Below are positions 1 to 12,899 of a stretch of 64,000 nucleotides of DNA, piece after piece. The translations under genes and the position numbers were made by a program. The stretch comes from Zelopaecilomyces penicillatus (lineage: Eukaryota > Ascomycota > Sordariomycetes > Hypocreales > Pseudodiploosporaceae): positions 2,542,001 to 2,606,000 of the forward strand of contig VCCP01000005.1 in the NCBI GenBank assembly GCA_005765155.1, written 5' to 3'. Under the pieces are notes generated by a model that had not been told where the DNA came from, ran no database searches, and was given only the letters and a program-made list of their open reading frames with translations. Each line of letters starts with the position of its first letter. The stretch's first letter is position 1.

Positions 1-2645
1 TAAATTATTTTATTAAAAAAGGCTTCTTATAATTTAAAATAAATCTTTTATAAATAATAATAATAATTAATTAAGCTATTAATTAGCTTTAAGTTTTAAT
101 CTTTAATATTAAATCTAGCTATTATTATTTCTTTATAAATTAATATATTTATTAATATTTATATTAATAATTATCTTATTATAGGATTTAATTTATTTTA
201 TATTAATAAACTAAAATATCTATTAAATAAGATCTTTATTATAAAAAATAAAGGTATTATGGTTTTTTTCTTAAAGATTTAAATTAATTATAATAAAATT
301 TAAAAAGAGTTATAATTATATTAATTTTAATATATTAATAAAGCCTTTTAATACTTTTAATTATAAAATATAATCTTTATAATTATTCTTTTATAATTTA
401 AAATATTAATATAGATTATAAATAAGGCTTTAAGCCTTATTAATTAATAAATCTATTAATAAATTATAAAGTTTTTAATATATCTTATATTATTTTTTAA
501 GCTTAATATAGCTTTTTAAATTTAATAGTTTTTTTAATATATATAATAAAATTATATTAATTATTATAATATAATTAAAAGTCTTTTAAAATATTTAAAA
601 AGTATTTAAGAATTAATTATTTTTTATAAAATTATATGCCTTATATAAATTAAATAACTAGCCTTTTAATTATTAAATTATTTAAATAATAATTTTATAA
701 ATTATAAAGCTATTAATAAATCTATTTATAAATCTTATTTTAAATTAATTAATATATTTATTTATTAAAAAATAAAAAAATAAATTATTATAATCTTTTT
801 AATTATAAAAACTAAATCTAATACTTTAATAAAGATTATAAAGAAATTAAAATAGCTTTTTAAACTCTTTATAATATTAAAAATCCCTTTTTAAGAGTTT
901 ATAAATTTATATTATAATAATATAATCTTTAAATATTAAGGATCTTTATTAATATATTTTAATTAAATATATTTTATTAAAATTCTATTCTATAAAATAA
1001 GAATTAATTAATAGATTATTTAAGATAAATTATTTTATAATTAAAACTATATTTATAAATAAGTTAATTAAAGCTTTAATAAGCTTTATTTTTAAGGCTT
1101 TTTAAGCTTATTAAATCTATAAAAACCCTTATAAAAAGCTAGCTATATATTATATAGCTTATTAAAAAGAGTATTAAAATAAATATATTTTTAATAAAAT
1201 AATCTAATTTATTATAATCTAGTAATTAAATTTATTATAATCTAATAGCTTAATTTATTATTATTTTATAATTAAATCTATTATTATATAAGAGCTTCTT
1301 TTATTATAAAATCTAATATAGGATCTAAAATACTTAAATAGCCTGATTTATTAAACTAAGCTAGAATAAAAAATAAAGGCTTATTTTTTAAAATCCTTTT
1401 TTTCTTTTTATTTAAAATATTTAATAATTCTAAATAAATATTATTTAAAATTTTAAAATAATTCTAAATTATTTTAATATCTTTTAAATATATAAAAAAG
1501 CTAGATTCTTAATTAAATCCTATTTTATTTCTTTATTAATAATATAATTTTTTTATAGATTTTTATTTAATTAATTATTATATCTTTCTTTTATTATTTT
1601 AATTATTAGCTTTAATTAATCTTTATAAAATTATAATAAAAACTATATTAATTATTATAATATAATTAAAAACCTTTAAAAATATTTAAAATATTTTAAA
1701 GAATTAATTCTTTTTTATAAAATTATAAGCCTTATATAAGCTAAATAATCTATTTTTTAATTATTAAGCTATTTAAATAATAATTTTATAAATTATAAAG
1801 CTATTAATAAATCTATTAATAAATATTTCTTTAAATTAAAAAATAGATATATTTATTAAAAAATAAAAAAATAGATTATTATAGCTTTTTTAATTATAAA
1901 AGCTAAATCTAATATTTTAATTAAGATTATAAAAAAATTAAAATAATCTTTTAAGCTTTTTATAAAGCTAACAATCTCTTTTTAATAATCTATAAATTTA
2001 TATTATAATAATATAATCTTTATAAATATTATTAAGAATTTTAATTAATATATTTAAATTAAATATATTTTATAAAAATTCTATTATATTAAATAAGAAT
2101 TAATTAATTAAGTATTTAAAATAAATTATTTTATAATTAAAGTTATATTTATTAATAAATTAATTAAAGCTTTAATAAGCTTTATTTATTAAGGCTTTCT
2201 AAATCTATTAACTCTATAAATATCTTTTATATAAGGCTAGTTATATATTATATAGCCTATTAAAAAGAGTATTAAAATAAATAGATTTTAATATAATAAT
2301 TTAATCTATTATAAGCTCATAATTTAATTTATTATAATCTAATAATTTAATTTATTATATACCTTATAATTAAACCTATTATTATATAATAGATTTTTAT
2401 ATTATAAGATTTAATATAAGATTTAAGGTATTTAAATAATTTAATTTATTAAATTAAATTAAAATAAAAAATAAAGGCTTATCCTTTAAAATCTTTGCTT
2501 TTTTTATATTTAAAATATTTAATAATTTTAAATTATTTTTATATTTTTTAAATATATAAGAAAACTAGAATTTTAATTAAATCTTATCTTTCTTTTATTA
2601 TCTTAATTATTAATTTTAATTAGTTTTTATAAAATTATAATAATA
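1..2645. repeat. Diverged tandem direct repeat of about 1.09 kb, RIP-degraded
   Basis: Two AT-rich units, about 541-1640 and 1632-2645, align along their length with an offset of about 1091 bp. For example, the run tattaattattataatataa occurs at 555 and again at 1646. Both are full of stops in all frames and have lost nearly all CpA, TpG and CpG. A reverse-complement relative lies at about 12050-12800 at the 5' end of a Ty3/gypsy relic, so these units are probably part of a retroelement. I recognise no protein domain. The first 540 bases are similar AT-rich sequence with nothing I can identify. Confidence 0.6.
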
Positions 2646-3808
2646 ATAATAATAATAAATACATTATATAATATATATATATATAAATTTTTAATTAAAT
2701 AAAAAAGATATTTTTAATATATTATTAAACATATATAATATTAATAATAATTTAATTTAATTTAATATAATATATTAATTATTAATAATAAATAAATATA
2801 AATTATCTTTAATATTATTTTTATTATTAAATTATTATTATTAAAGATTAACTTTATTAAATCTTATTTTTAAAGAATATAATTAATAATAAGTTTTATA
2901 AATATTTTAATTATAATAAATATATTTAAACAAATTAATATATTTAAATTTCTTTTTTAATTTAATTTTATTAAAGCTATTAATTTTAATAAAAGTTTTT
3001 AATTTAAATATATATATTTAAAGATTTAAAAAAAGTTAAATATAATTAAATTATTTTAATTTAAAGCTTTTAAAATAATTATATTTATAATAATAAAACC
3101 TAAAATATAATTATTTAATTAAAAACTTTATTTTAAATAAATTATATTATAAGCTTTTTTTATAATAATTTATTTTATTTATTTTAATTATTTTAATTAT
3201 TATATTTTAATTTAAAAAATATTTTAATTTAAAAAATATTTTAATTTAAAAAATATTATAAATAATAAAAGTACTTTTATTATTTATTAAAAATATAATA
3301 TATAAAATTAATAATTATTATATTCTTATAAATATATAAATAATAATATTATATATATTATCTTAAATAAAATTAAAATAATTAAATAAAAGATTAAATA
3401 AATAAAATTAAATATTCTTAATAAAATACTATACTTAATAAGATTATATAAATAATAAAATAATATTTATAAATATAAAGGCTTATATATAAAGATTTAA
3501 AAGAATAAATCTTTTTTAAAAAATTATTTATTTTTCAAATTATTTAATTATAAATTATTTAATTATAAACTTAATTAATTATAATTATATTAATATAATA
3601 ATAAAATTAATATTTATATTATTAATATTTTGAATAATATTTTTAATTTAAATATTATAATAAAAAGATTTATAAATTAATATATTTAATATATTTTTAT
3701 AATAATAATATATTTTAATATTAATAATATACTTTATTATTTTATTATTCTATTTCTCTAAAGTTTAAAAAATAGATAATTTAATAAAAAAATCTATTTT
3801 TTTTAAAT
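2646..3808. other. AT-rich degraded DNA, no gene seen
   Basis: Gene-free, extremely AT-rich sequence with short ATA and AT microsatellite runs at about 2640-2690 and a 17-bp tandem repeat at 3207-3257. Composition changes abruptly to ordinary genic sequence at about 3809. I see no open frame or protein similarity. It is most likely degraded repeat DNA. Confidence 0.7.
3207..3257. repeat. 17-bp tandem repeat, three copies
   Basis: The unit ttaatttaaaaaatatt occurs three times head to tail at 3207-3223, 3224-3240 and 3241-3257, without mismatch. Identical units inside heavily mutated DNA suggest the expansion happened after RIP. Confidence 0.85.
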
Positions 3809-3987
3809 GTAAGTGTTTTCGATACGCTATATTATATATACCCATGCTGGGTCACAAAGTTAGATACGAATGTTGAACCTGTTAGAGCAGCGAAAAGTCT
3901 TACACTTACTTCTTCACATACGCATATCCACGATGATTTGATCTCCTCAGAACGGGAACATATAGCATCCGGCTAGATGAGTCGACT
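3809..3987 (+). promoter_or_regulatory. Upstream region of SYF1
   Basis: About 180 bp of ordinary base composition separates the AT-rich border from the proposed SYF1 start codon, so promoter and 5' leader must fit here or extend into the AT-rich block. An AT-only stretch (tatattatatata) lies at about 3827. I cannot assign a transcription start. Confidence 0.4.
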
Positions 3988-6570
3988 ATGAGCCAAATAA
4001 TTATGACGGTAATTCCACGCATTGATACTAGACGCAAAGAAACATATCTGCATCTTGTGGTAAGCCTCCAGGCAGAGTTATATTCGGGTTGTTTTCAACT
4101 CACACACATCTAGACCAACGAAGACTCCGTTTATGAACAAGACGTTATTCGAGAGCCGGCCAGCGCAACGCCATGGCTGGCTTACATCGACTTCAAACTA
4201 CGATATGGCACACTGGTTGAGCAGGCGTTTATCATGAGTCGCGCTTGTACCCAGTTACCTAGATCGTACAAACTTTGGAAGCTTGTACGTTGTCTCCCTG
4301 TGGCGGAGAGGCGCTCCGACTAATTGGTGCAGTATCTTGATTTTCGAACCAAGCATGTCTCAATACTCAACCCAGTTGTTTACCATGTGGAATTCAACAA
4401 AGTTAATGCACTATTTGAAAAGGCATTAATACTCTTGAATAAGATGCCCAAAATATGGGAGATGTACCTCCATTTTCTCACCAAACAACCAGCCGTTACC
4501 AGCGTCCGTAAAACATTCGATCGCGCACTACGCGCTCTCCCCATTACGCAACACAATCGAATATGGGCTCTTTATTTGCCATTCGCAAATGCGGCATCTG
4601 GCGAAACAGCTGTGAAGATCTGGCGACGCTATGTACAGGTTCATCCGGAAGATGCTGAGGATTTTATTGAGCTTCTTGTTTTGACTGGTGGCTATACAGA
4701 AGCCGCCATGAAGTACATCGAGGCGCTGAACAACATGAAATTCTCTAGTAAACGTGGTAAAGCCCATTTCGAACTTTGGATTGATTTGATTGACATGTTG
4801 GTCGAGCATGCATCCGATCTTGAGACAGGTCATGAAACGGGACTTGATGTTGACCGCATTATAAGAAGTGGCATTTCTCGATTTAGCGATCAAAGAGGCA
4901 AGCTCTGGGCTGGCTTGGCCATCTACTGGACCCGTCGAGGAAGTTTTGAGCGTGCTCGTGACGTGTTTGAGGAAGGAATAACAACCGTCATGACTGTCAG
5001 AGACTTCTCATTGGTCTTTGATGCTTACATTGAATTTGAGGAGTCTATTATCGGCGCTTTGATGGATGTTGCGTTAGCACGCACAGAACAAGGTCTAGAG
5101 GATGAAGAGGCCGATTGTGAACTCGACATACGGATGATGCGATTCGAGCATCTAATGGATCGCCGATCTTTTCTTCTCAATGATGTACTTCTCCGCCAAA
5201 ATCCACACAACGTTGCCGAGTGGGAGAAAAGAGTTGCTCTGTGGGGTAACAATCAGCCTGAAGTGGTACAGACATACACAAACGCAATAACAGCTATCAA
5301 CCCAAAACGCGCTATTGGTCCACTTCACCAACTATGGACTAACTACGCAAAGTTGTATGAGCGTGGTGGAAATGTTCGGAACGCTCGCACCATCATGGAG
5401 AAAGCTGTTAGAGTCCCATTCAAGTCCGTAACAGAACTGGCAGACATGTGGATTGAATGGGCGGAATTGGAGCTTCGAAATGATAATTTTGATGATGCAG
5501 TTCGAATCATGACCAAAGCCATCCAGGCACCCAAGAGATCTAACATAGATTTTTTCGATGAGACTCTTTCCCCTCAGCAACGAGTACATAAGAGCTGGAA
5601 ACTTTGGAGTTTTTATGTCGATCTTGTTGAAAGTGTATCGACGTTGGAGGAGGTCAAGAAGGCCTATGAACGAATCTTTGAGCTACGCATTGCCACGCCA
5701 CAAACAGTCGTGAACTATGCGAACCTCCTGGAGGAGCATAAATATTACGAAGAGTCGTTCAAAATCTATGAAAGAGGCCTAGATCTCTTCAGCTACCCTG
5801 TGGCCTTTGAGCTTTGGAATTTATACCTAACCAAGGCGGCTGATCGAAAAATTGGAATTGAGCGTTTGCGTGATCTCTTTGAGCAGGCAGTAGAAGATTG
5901 TCCTCCTAAATTTGCCAAAATCATATATCTCATGTACGGCAACTTGGAAGAAGAACGTGGGCTTGCAAGACATGCGATGCGAATTTATGAGAGAGCGACG
6001 CGAGCGGTTGCTGATGAGGATCGGGCTGATATGTTCAACTTTTACATTACTAAGTCAGCGTCCAATTTTGGCCTTCCCTCAACTCGTCCCATTTACGAGC
6101 GGGCAATTACGGCACTACCTGATGACGAGGCCAAGGAAATGTGCCTCAAATTTGCAGACATGGAAAAGAGACTCGGCGAGATAGATCGCGCGAGGGCCAT
6201 TTATGGGCATGCCTCTCAATTCTGCGATCCTCGAATAAGCTTAGACTTCTGGAGTAGATGGGAGCAATTTGAAGTGCAGCACGGGAATGAGGACACATTT
6301 AAAGAAATGTTACGGATCAAGCGGAGTGTTCAAGCACAGTATAACACAGATGTCAACTTTATCGCGTCGCAGGCACTGGCACGGAGCCAGCAGCAGCAGG
6401 AGGACCCATCCGACATAGATGCCAAAGATGCCATGACGGCTCTTGAAGGACATATTCGGATCCCGCAAGGCTTCATAGCTGCTAGCACAGCCCCAAAGGG
6501 AATTATTGCCACGCAAGCCAATGTGATAAAAAATCCAGATGCAATCGACATTGATAATTTTGATGACTGA
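3988..6570 (+). CDS. SYF1: Pre-mRNA-splicing factor Syf1 (HAT-repeat protein), three exons
   Basis: Proposed exons are 3988-4059, 4114-4284 and 4333-6570, giving 826 residues. The introns are 54 nt (GTAAGC...CTAG) and 48 nt (GTACGT, branch-like CTAAT, GCAG), both phase 0. The product matches Syf1/human XAB2 from end to end: an N-terminal VYEQD and W-L-A-Y-I-D-F segment, then tandem HAT (half-a-TPR) helices with recurring W..Y and E.A motifs such as YKLWKLYLDF, KIWEMY and LPITQHNRIW, and an acidic tail ending DNFDD. In the family, Syf1 is a scaffold of the Prp19/NineTeen complex in the nucleus, acts in spliceosome activation, and its human homologue also binds the repair factor XPA. The start could instead be the ATG at 4003, since an in-frame stop lies at 3934. 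The reading frame is intact. Its composition is unlike the flanking AT-rich DNA, as expected of single-copy DNA spared by RIP. Confidence 0.93.
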
Positions 6571-6724
6571 TATTAGACAACTAGAGTGTGGAACGGTATC
6601 AACAACATCAGACATAGAAACCCAGACGTGTATGAGACGTATTTTCTGGTGCAATATTACAGATTTGATCCATGATCTTCCACGCACACTAGCAATTTTT
6701 GGTTGTGACTTGCTACGACCCATC

Positions 6725-7089
6725 TCACTTGCTGCCTTTCATTTGTGCAATCTTGGCATGGTACTTCTCCGCGTAATTTTTGTCGACGTGACCGTCGCGG
6801 GAACTCGGCGTGGCATAGATAAAACCTTTGCGCTTCTGAAACCGACTCGGTGGCACTTTTGCGGCATCTGTTTGTCATGTCAACAAAATAGATCTAACTA
6901 TAATCAATGCGGCCCCGTATAAGTGCCCAGTAAGAGACATATGGGAAACAGACCCCATTCATCACTAAATCTACGATCATGTTTTGTATCGCCTGCCGCG
7001 GGAGACTCGATACCTGGCTGTGTTACAGATTCATTCGCCGACTGGCCCGGGACTTGTGCCTCCTGTTGGAAGCTTGAGGTTTGTTCCAT
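6725..7089 (-). CDS. Small protein of unknown function (92 aa), two exons
   Basis: Exon 1 is 7089-6954 and exon 2 is 6867-6725, joined across an 86-nt intron (GTCTGT...AACAG) with a GTTGAC branch-like motif. Splicing gives 279 nt with no internal stop. The N-terminal half is Q/S/G-rich and looks disordered. The C-terminal half is highly charged and patterned: EWDAAKVPPSRFQKRKG, then FIYATPSSRDGHVDKNYAEK, ending KMKGSK-like (QMKGSK). I believe this C-terminal pattern recurs in small proteins of other filamentous fungi, but I cannot name a family or function. No signal peptide, membrane segment or catalytic motif is visible. It is convergent with SYF1, with 154 bp between the stops. Evidence for a real gene is the splice that joins two frames into one patterned protein. 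The donor is not the consensus GTAAGT. Confidence 0.6.
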
Positions 7090-7495
7090 GGTTTGACTTC
7101 GTTCACGAGGCTCCCTAGATATTCGGGATTCATAAAGTTATTTACTGAGGTCCTGACCTAACAGAAGAAAATGTGTTTTATCTTGTTGCATTCAAATTCC
7201 AATAGATGCTAGCCTCCATTTTGTGAGTGTCCCCCCTACGTAGTGTTGACGCTCGCTAAGGATCATCTCTTACATACGACCATTTACCCCGCTGCCAGAA
7301 CGAAGATTTCTTGCCCATACAACTGGTAGGTGTGATGAATCATCGTTGACGTCAATTTGTTCATCTTTATGTGCATGGTGGCGAGGCTTCTGCATACTTC
7401 AATACAACCGCCTAGCCACGCCATCATCGCTGTTGGAGCCCTGCTGCTGTGTCGAAATTGCATCATGATTGATGACGAACGGTCCACTTTTTTAA
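7090..7495 (-). promoter_or_regulatory. Upstream region of the small gene, with a CRE-type palindrome
   Basis: Ordinary-composition sequence between the start of the small gene and the AT-rich border at about 7495. It contains the palindrome TGACGTCA at 7347-7354, the core site of ATF/CREB-type bZIP factors, about 258 bp upstream of the start codon. A 67-residue open frame at 7284-7487 on the minus strand has no recognisable content, and I do not call it a gene. Confidence 0.4.
7347..7354. promoter_or_regulatory. Possible ATF/CREB (bZIP) site
   Basis: A perfect 8-bp palindrome TGACGTCA, extended to TTGACGTCAA. Its position upstream of the minus-strand small gene fits a regulatory site. A single 8-bp match is weak evidence of function. 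Confidence 0.35.
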
Positions 7496-8555
7496 TTCGT
7501 TATAATTATATAATTATTATTATATAATGAATTTTAAAGCTAAAAAAATTAGATAAAGATATAAATTAATATATTATAAATCTATAAGTATTATTTAAAT
7601 AATATTAATTAATAGATTTATATTTTAATTTTTAATAAGATTTATAATAAATTAATAAACCTTAATATTAACTTTCTTTTTATTTTTAAATATAAATTAT
7701 TTATATTTAATATAATTATATTTTTTTAAAGTATTAAAAATATATATAATTTATTATAGCTTTTTATTTAATCTTTAATTATTTATTATTAATACTTTAT
7801 TAATATTTTTTATATTTTTATTAAATTTCTTAATTAATTTTATATTATTAATATCTTTTCTTTTATAATATTATTTATAATATTTAAAAAACCTGATTTA
7901 TAATAAAATAATATTTTATTAAATAAAAATTAATTATTATAAAGATAATTAAATTATAAATAAATTATATTATTTAAAAAAGCTTTTTTATATTATTTAT
8001 TCTTTTATTAAAAATAATATAAATAATAGATTTTAATATTTAGTTTATTTATTTAATTTATTTATTAACTTAATAATAATATATTTTTAAAAGCTTTTTT
8101 TTTTATTTAAAATATCTTTATAAGATTTATTATAATAATAATTATATTTATTAAAAGAAATAAATAATATTTTATATATTAATTTATAAATATAAAGTTT
8201 ATATTTATATTTTTTTTATTAAATATAAGAAATAAAAATCCTATAATAAAATCTATAAATATTTTTTTTAAAGTTAATTTAATTTTATAAGAAATTTAAA
8301 TATTTATATAAATAATATTATTATAATATCTTTTTTAATAAATATTATAATTAATAATATAATTCTTAATCTTTTAATTTATAAAATATTAAAAGAATTT
8401 ATATTATAAAAGCTTAAAAATTTAATTTATATTAAAATATTTTATATAAAGATTATTATAATAAAATTATGATATTAGATTTTTAAATAAGATTTTTTTA
8501 AAAAAATAAATATAATCTTAATATTTATTAAAATCTTATATATTTATTAATTATA

Positions 8556-9809
8556 TTATTATTATTATTATTAATCTTATAATTATATTAGTTTAGCTTT
8601 TATATTTAAATTAAACTCTTTATAAAGTATATAATCTTTTTTAATTTAATAAATTAAAAAAAATTATTCTTTTTTTATATTAATACTTTCTTTTTATATT
8701 ATTATAATATTATTTTTTATTCTTTTATATATATAAATCTTAAATTTATATTTAATAATTAATAAAGAATTAGTTTAATATATATAATATTTTAATATTT
8801 ATTTAATTAAAATTAAGTAATTAAGAGTTAATAAAGCTAGCCTTAAAACTAGATTAATATATATTATATCTTTAATAAAATATAATTAGTTTATCTTAAT
8901 TTTTTTATTATAAGGAATATTTTAAGGCTTATTAGATTTAGGATTTTATTATTTTTATAGGATTTTATTATTATTTATTTTTAATAATTTTATAATTTAT
9001 TATTATTTTAAAATATTATTATAATAGTTTTATTTTTTCTTATATTATTAATAATTATTAATAATTTTATAATTTTATTATTATATATTCTTATTATTCT
9101 TATTATATAAATCTTAATTATTATTTTTTTATTATTTTATTAAATAAGGTTTTTTTTCTTTTCTTTTTCTTTTCTTTTCCTTTTTCTTTTTTTTATTAAA
9201 TTAAAGATATTAATTATACTTTTATAATATTTAAATATCTAATATCTTTAATATATTTTTATATAATATTTTTTAATAAATTATTTTTATTATTATTTTA
9301 TTATTTATTTAATTAATATTAAATAATTATAATATTATTATTATTCTTTTTTTTAATTATAAAAAGTATTATATTCTTATAGCTTTTTCTTTTTTATATA
9401 ATTTAAATTAAATTTAATAAATAAATATTAAAGAAAAACTTTTTTTTAAAAGAATATTAGCTTTATTATTAATAGATTTATTTGTTTTTATTTTACTTTT
9501 ATTATAATTAATTTCCTATTAAAAAAAGGATTATAAAGATTATATTTAAAAAAAAAATCTTATTTTTTAAAATAATTATTATATTATAATAATAATTGTT
9601 AATAAATTCTTTATTATTAAAATAATATATTATTATCTCTTTATTATATTAATATAATTATTAATCTTATATTAAAATATAATAGTTTAAGATATTATTA
9701 AAAGTTATATTAAATATAAGCTTTATAATATAATTATTAAATTATAAATAAATCTTATTTTTTTTAATATTTATATAAATCAATTAAAAAATATAAATTA
9801 TTAATTATA
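8556..9809. mobile_element. Candidate nested insertion of about 1.25 kb
   Basis: Sequence up to about 8555 aligns with the paralogue up to about 35005, and alignment resumes at about 9800 with the paralogue at about 35006. The extra 1.25 kb is bracketed by the direct repeat attaattata (8546-8555 and 9800-9809), where the paralogue has one similar copy. It contains a long pyrimidine tract and no recognisable frame. In such AT-rich sequence a 10-bp repeat can arise by chance, and a deletion in the other copy is also possible. Confidence 0.4.
9150..9194 (+). repeat. Polypyrimidine tract (T with scattered C)
   Basis: A 45-base run of only T and C on the plus strand, such as ttttcttttcttttcc, ending in a T run. 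It lies inside the extra segment that is missing from the paralogue. No function can be assigned. Confidence 0.8.
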
Positions 9810-12800
9810 TAATATTCTTTTTTTTATCTTCTTATTTTAATATTTTCTTATATTTATTTTATATATTTATAATAAATACCTTTAAAATAATTTAAGTTTA
9901 TTTATTAAATATAATCTTTATATAAAGAGTTATTTAAGCTATATATTTAAGTATTTATTATTTTTTCTTGATAATTTATTTAATTTATTTAATTAGATTT
10001 ATAAGCCTTTTATTTTCTTTTATTTTAAATATTATTTATTAATATTTTAATATATTTAATTTAAATCTTTATAAATTTAATTATTTTATTTTATAATATA
10101 AATAATAAATTATTATTTAATAAAGCTTTATTTTTATAATCTAATCTTTTTAAAAATATATTAATAAAATTAAACTTTTTTAATTAATATTTAATAATAA
10201 AATTATATAATATTAATATTATATATTATCTTATTTAATCTTTTAATTATTTAATTTAATTTATAAAAAATTAAAAGATTTAATAATAAATTAAAATCTT
10301 TAATTTATTTTATTATTTTATAAATATATCTTTATTAATATTTAAATAAATAAATAATAATAAATATTTCTTAATTAAATATCTTATAATTTATCTTTTT
10401 TTTTATAAATACTTTTAATAAAAAGTAATTAAATATTAATTATCTTTATTAATTTATTATAATATAATTCTTATTATTATAAATTAAATAATATTAATTT
10501 TAAATAAATTTATTATTATAAATTAAAATATTTATATAATTAAGCTTTATAAAAGGCTTTTTTAATTATTTAAATATTAGATATTTAATTATAATTAATT
10601 ATACTTTTCTTAATATTTTATTATTTTTATTATTTTTTAAAGATATATTTAAAAATATTATATTTTAAAGATATTTATAAATAAATCCTTTATAAGGTTT
10701 TTAAAATTTTAAAAGGATTTATATTTTATATTATATTTTTAATTATTATTATATAAATATAATAATAATATAAATTCTAAGAAATTCATTTTTATTTAAT
10801 AATAATAATTTTTTTTTAGATTTATAAAAAGTATTATAATTTATAATTTATTAAGAGTTTATTTATTATATTATTTATTTATATATTTATTTTTAAAAAA
10901 ATAAGAAAACTATTAAAATATATAATATTAAAATATTATTAATATATTAATTAATTTAAAAGATATTATTAAATATTTATAATAGTTATAATAAATTTAA
11001 TAGAAATATCTTTTTATTAATTTAAATATAATAATATATATTTATTATATAAAACTTTATAATAAATTTTATATTTATAAATTTAATTTAAAATCTTTTA
11101 AATAAAAGATAATATATTAAAATTCTTTTTATAATCTTATTAAATCCGTAATAATTAATTTATAAATATAAGATTTTATTCTTTTTTTTTTTAAAAAAAA
11201 AAAGAATAATATTATTATTAAGTTTTTAAATAAATTAAATTTTTTTTTTATTTAAATAAATATAAAGATTTTTTAATTCTTTTTATAATAAAAAAATTTA
11301 TATTATAAAAAAGATAATATTTAAAAAATAGATTAATTATATAATTTATAATTATTTAAAATTATAATTTATTTATTTAAAATATATTTAAATAATCCTA
11401 TAATTCTTAATATAATTTTTTTTATTTAGTTTTTATTTATTAATAATAATAACTTTAAAAGATATAATTAAAAGGATTATTATTTTATTTTAATTAATCT
11501 ATATAAATTTAAAAATTATTAAATATTAATAATATTTTTTATTTAAACTTTAATATTTATTATAAATATTTAAATAAATATTTAAATAAATTTAAAGATT
11601 TTAAAAATAAATTAATTTTAATAATATTAAATTATATTTTATATTTAAATCTTAATTAATATTAAATTATATTTAAATAAAATTTTATTTAATTCTTTTT
11701 AAATCTATAATAATAAATAAGATCTTATATATATTATATATTATATATTAATATCTTTAATATATTTATTTTTTAAATTTATAATAGATTATTTATTAAA
11801 ATATATTATAATTTATTATAATTTTATAAAGATTAATTAATATTAATAATTAAAATAATAAATAAAAGATATAATAATTATTTAAATAATAGTTTATAAA
11901 AAAAAGATTATATTATTAATAAAAAAAGAAAATAAGATTTTAATTAAAAATCTAATTCTTTTATATATTTAAAAAATATTAAAAATATTTTAAGTTATTA
12001 AATATTTTAAATAAAAAAAAAAGATTAAAAGAATAAGCCTTTATTTTTTATTTTAGCTTTATATAATAAATCAAGCTATTATATTAAAGCTATATTTATT
12101 AAATACTCTTTTTAATAAATTATATAATATATAACTAGCTTTTTATAAAAAATAGTTTTAGATTTTATAAGTTTAAAAAGATTTAAAATAAAATCTATTA
12201 AAATCTTAATTAATTTATTAATAAATATTATCTTAATTATAAAATAATTTATTTTAAATAATTTATTAATTAAGTCTTATTTAATATAATAGAAATTTAA
12301 TAAAATATATTTAATTTTTATATATTAATTAAGATTTTTAATAATATTTATAAGATTATATTATTATAATAATATAAATTTATAAATTATTAAAAAAAGG
12401 ATTTTTAATTTTATAAAAGGTTTAAAGAATTATTTTTTATTATTTTATAATCTTTATTAAAGTATTATATTTAGCTTTTATAATTAAAAATATTATAATA
12501 ATTTAATTCTTTTAAATTTTTAATAAATAAATTTATTAATTAATTTAAAAAAATATTTATTATATTATTAATTATAAAAGCTTAATTTAATATTTTAATA
12601 ATTAAATATTTAAGTATTTAATTTAAATAAGATTTATAATCTTATAAAGAATAATTAATAATTAATTAATAATTTAATTAATTATTATTATTATTATTTA
12701 TAAAAGCTTTATTTTAAGCTATAAAAAGTTTTTTTAATAAAATAAAATATTTTATAATAGAATTATAATTTAATTTAATTAATAAAATTATTAAAAAATA

Positions 12801-12899
12801 ATTTTAAAGATTTAAATCTTTATAAAAAAAATCTTTTAAAAACTTTATAAAAATATTTTTAAATAATTAATTATTTAAAAATATCTTTATAAAATTAAT

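Larger units (their letters stand above)
7496..12800 (-). mobile_element. Ty3/gypsy retrotransposon relic, RIP-degraded
   Basis: AT-rich DNA aligning collinearly with 33930-36612 and, at its upper end, with sequence after 49768. Near 11105-11205 the minus strand keeps the outline of a Ty3/gypsy reverse transcriptase (hydrophobic strand, KKK, then N/D..Y..FNK, KKN), seen more clearly in the paralogues at about 17.2 and 36.15 kb. All frames are full of TAA and TAG codons of the kind made from CAA and CAG by RIP. The run 8556-9809 is absent from the paralogue and may be a nested insertion. Long terminal repeats are not resolved, so the ends are approximate. Confidence 0.65.

Noticed and set aside
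1..3808. AT-rich blocks as a mitochondrial insertion
   Set aside because: The sequence shows RIP context bias and relics of nuclear retroelements and MULEs, and no mitochondrial gene or tRNA is seen.
4528..6723. Several open frames opposite or in other frames of SYF1
   Set aside because: They lie over the continuous Syf1 coding frame and have no family resemblance.
7284..7487. A 67-residue open frame on the minus strand upstream of the small gene
   Set aside because: No recognisable motif, no splice partner and a position expected for a promoter.
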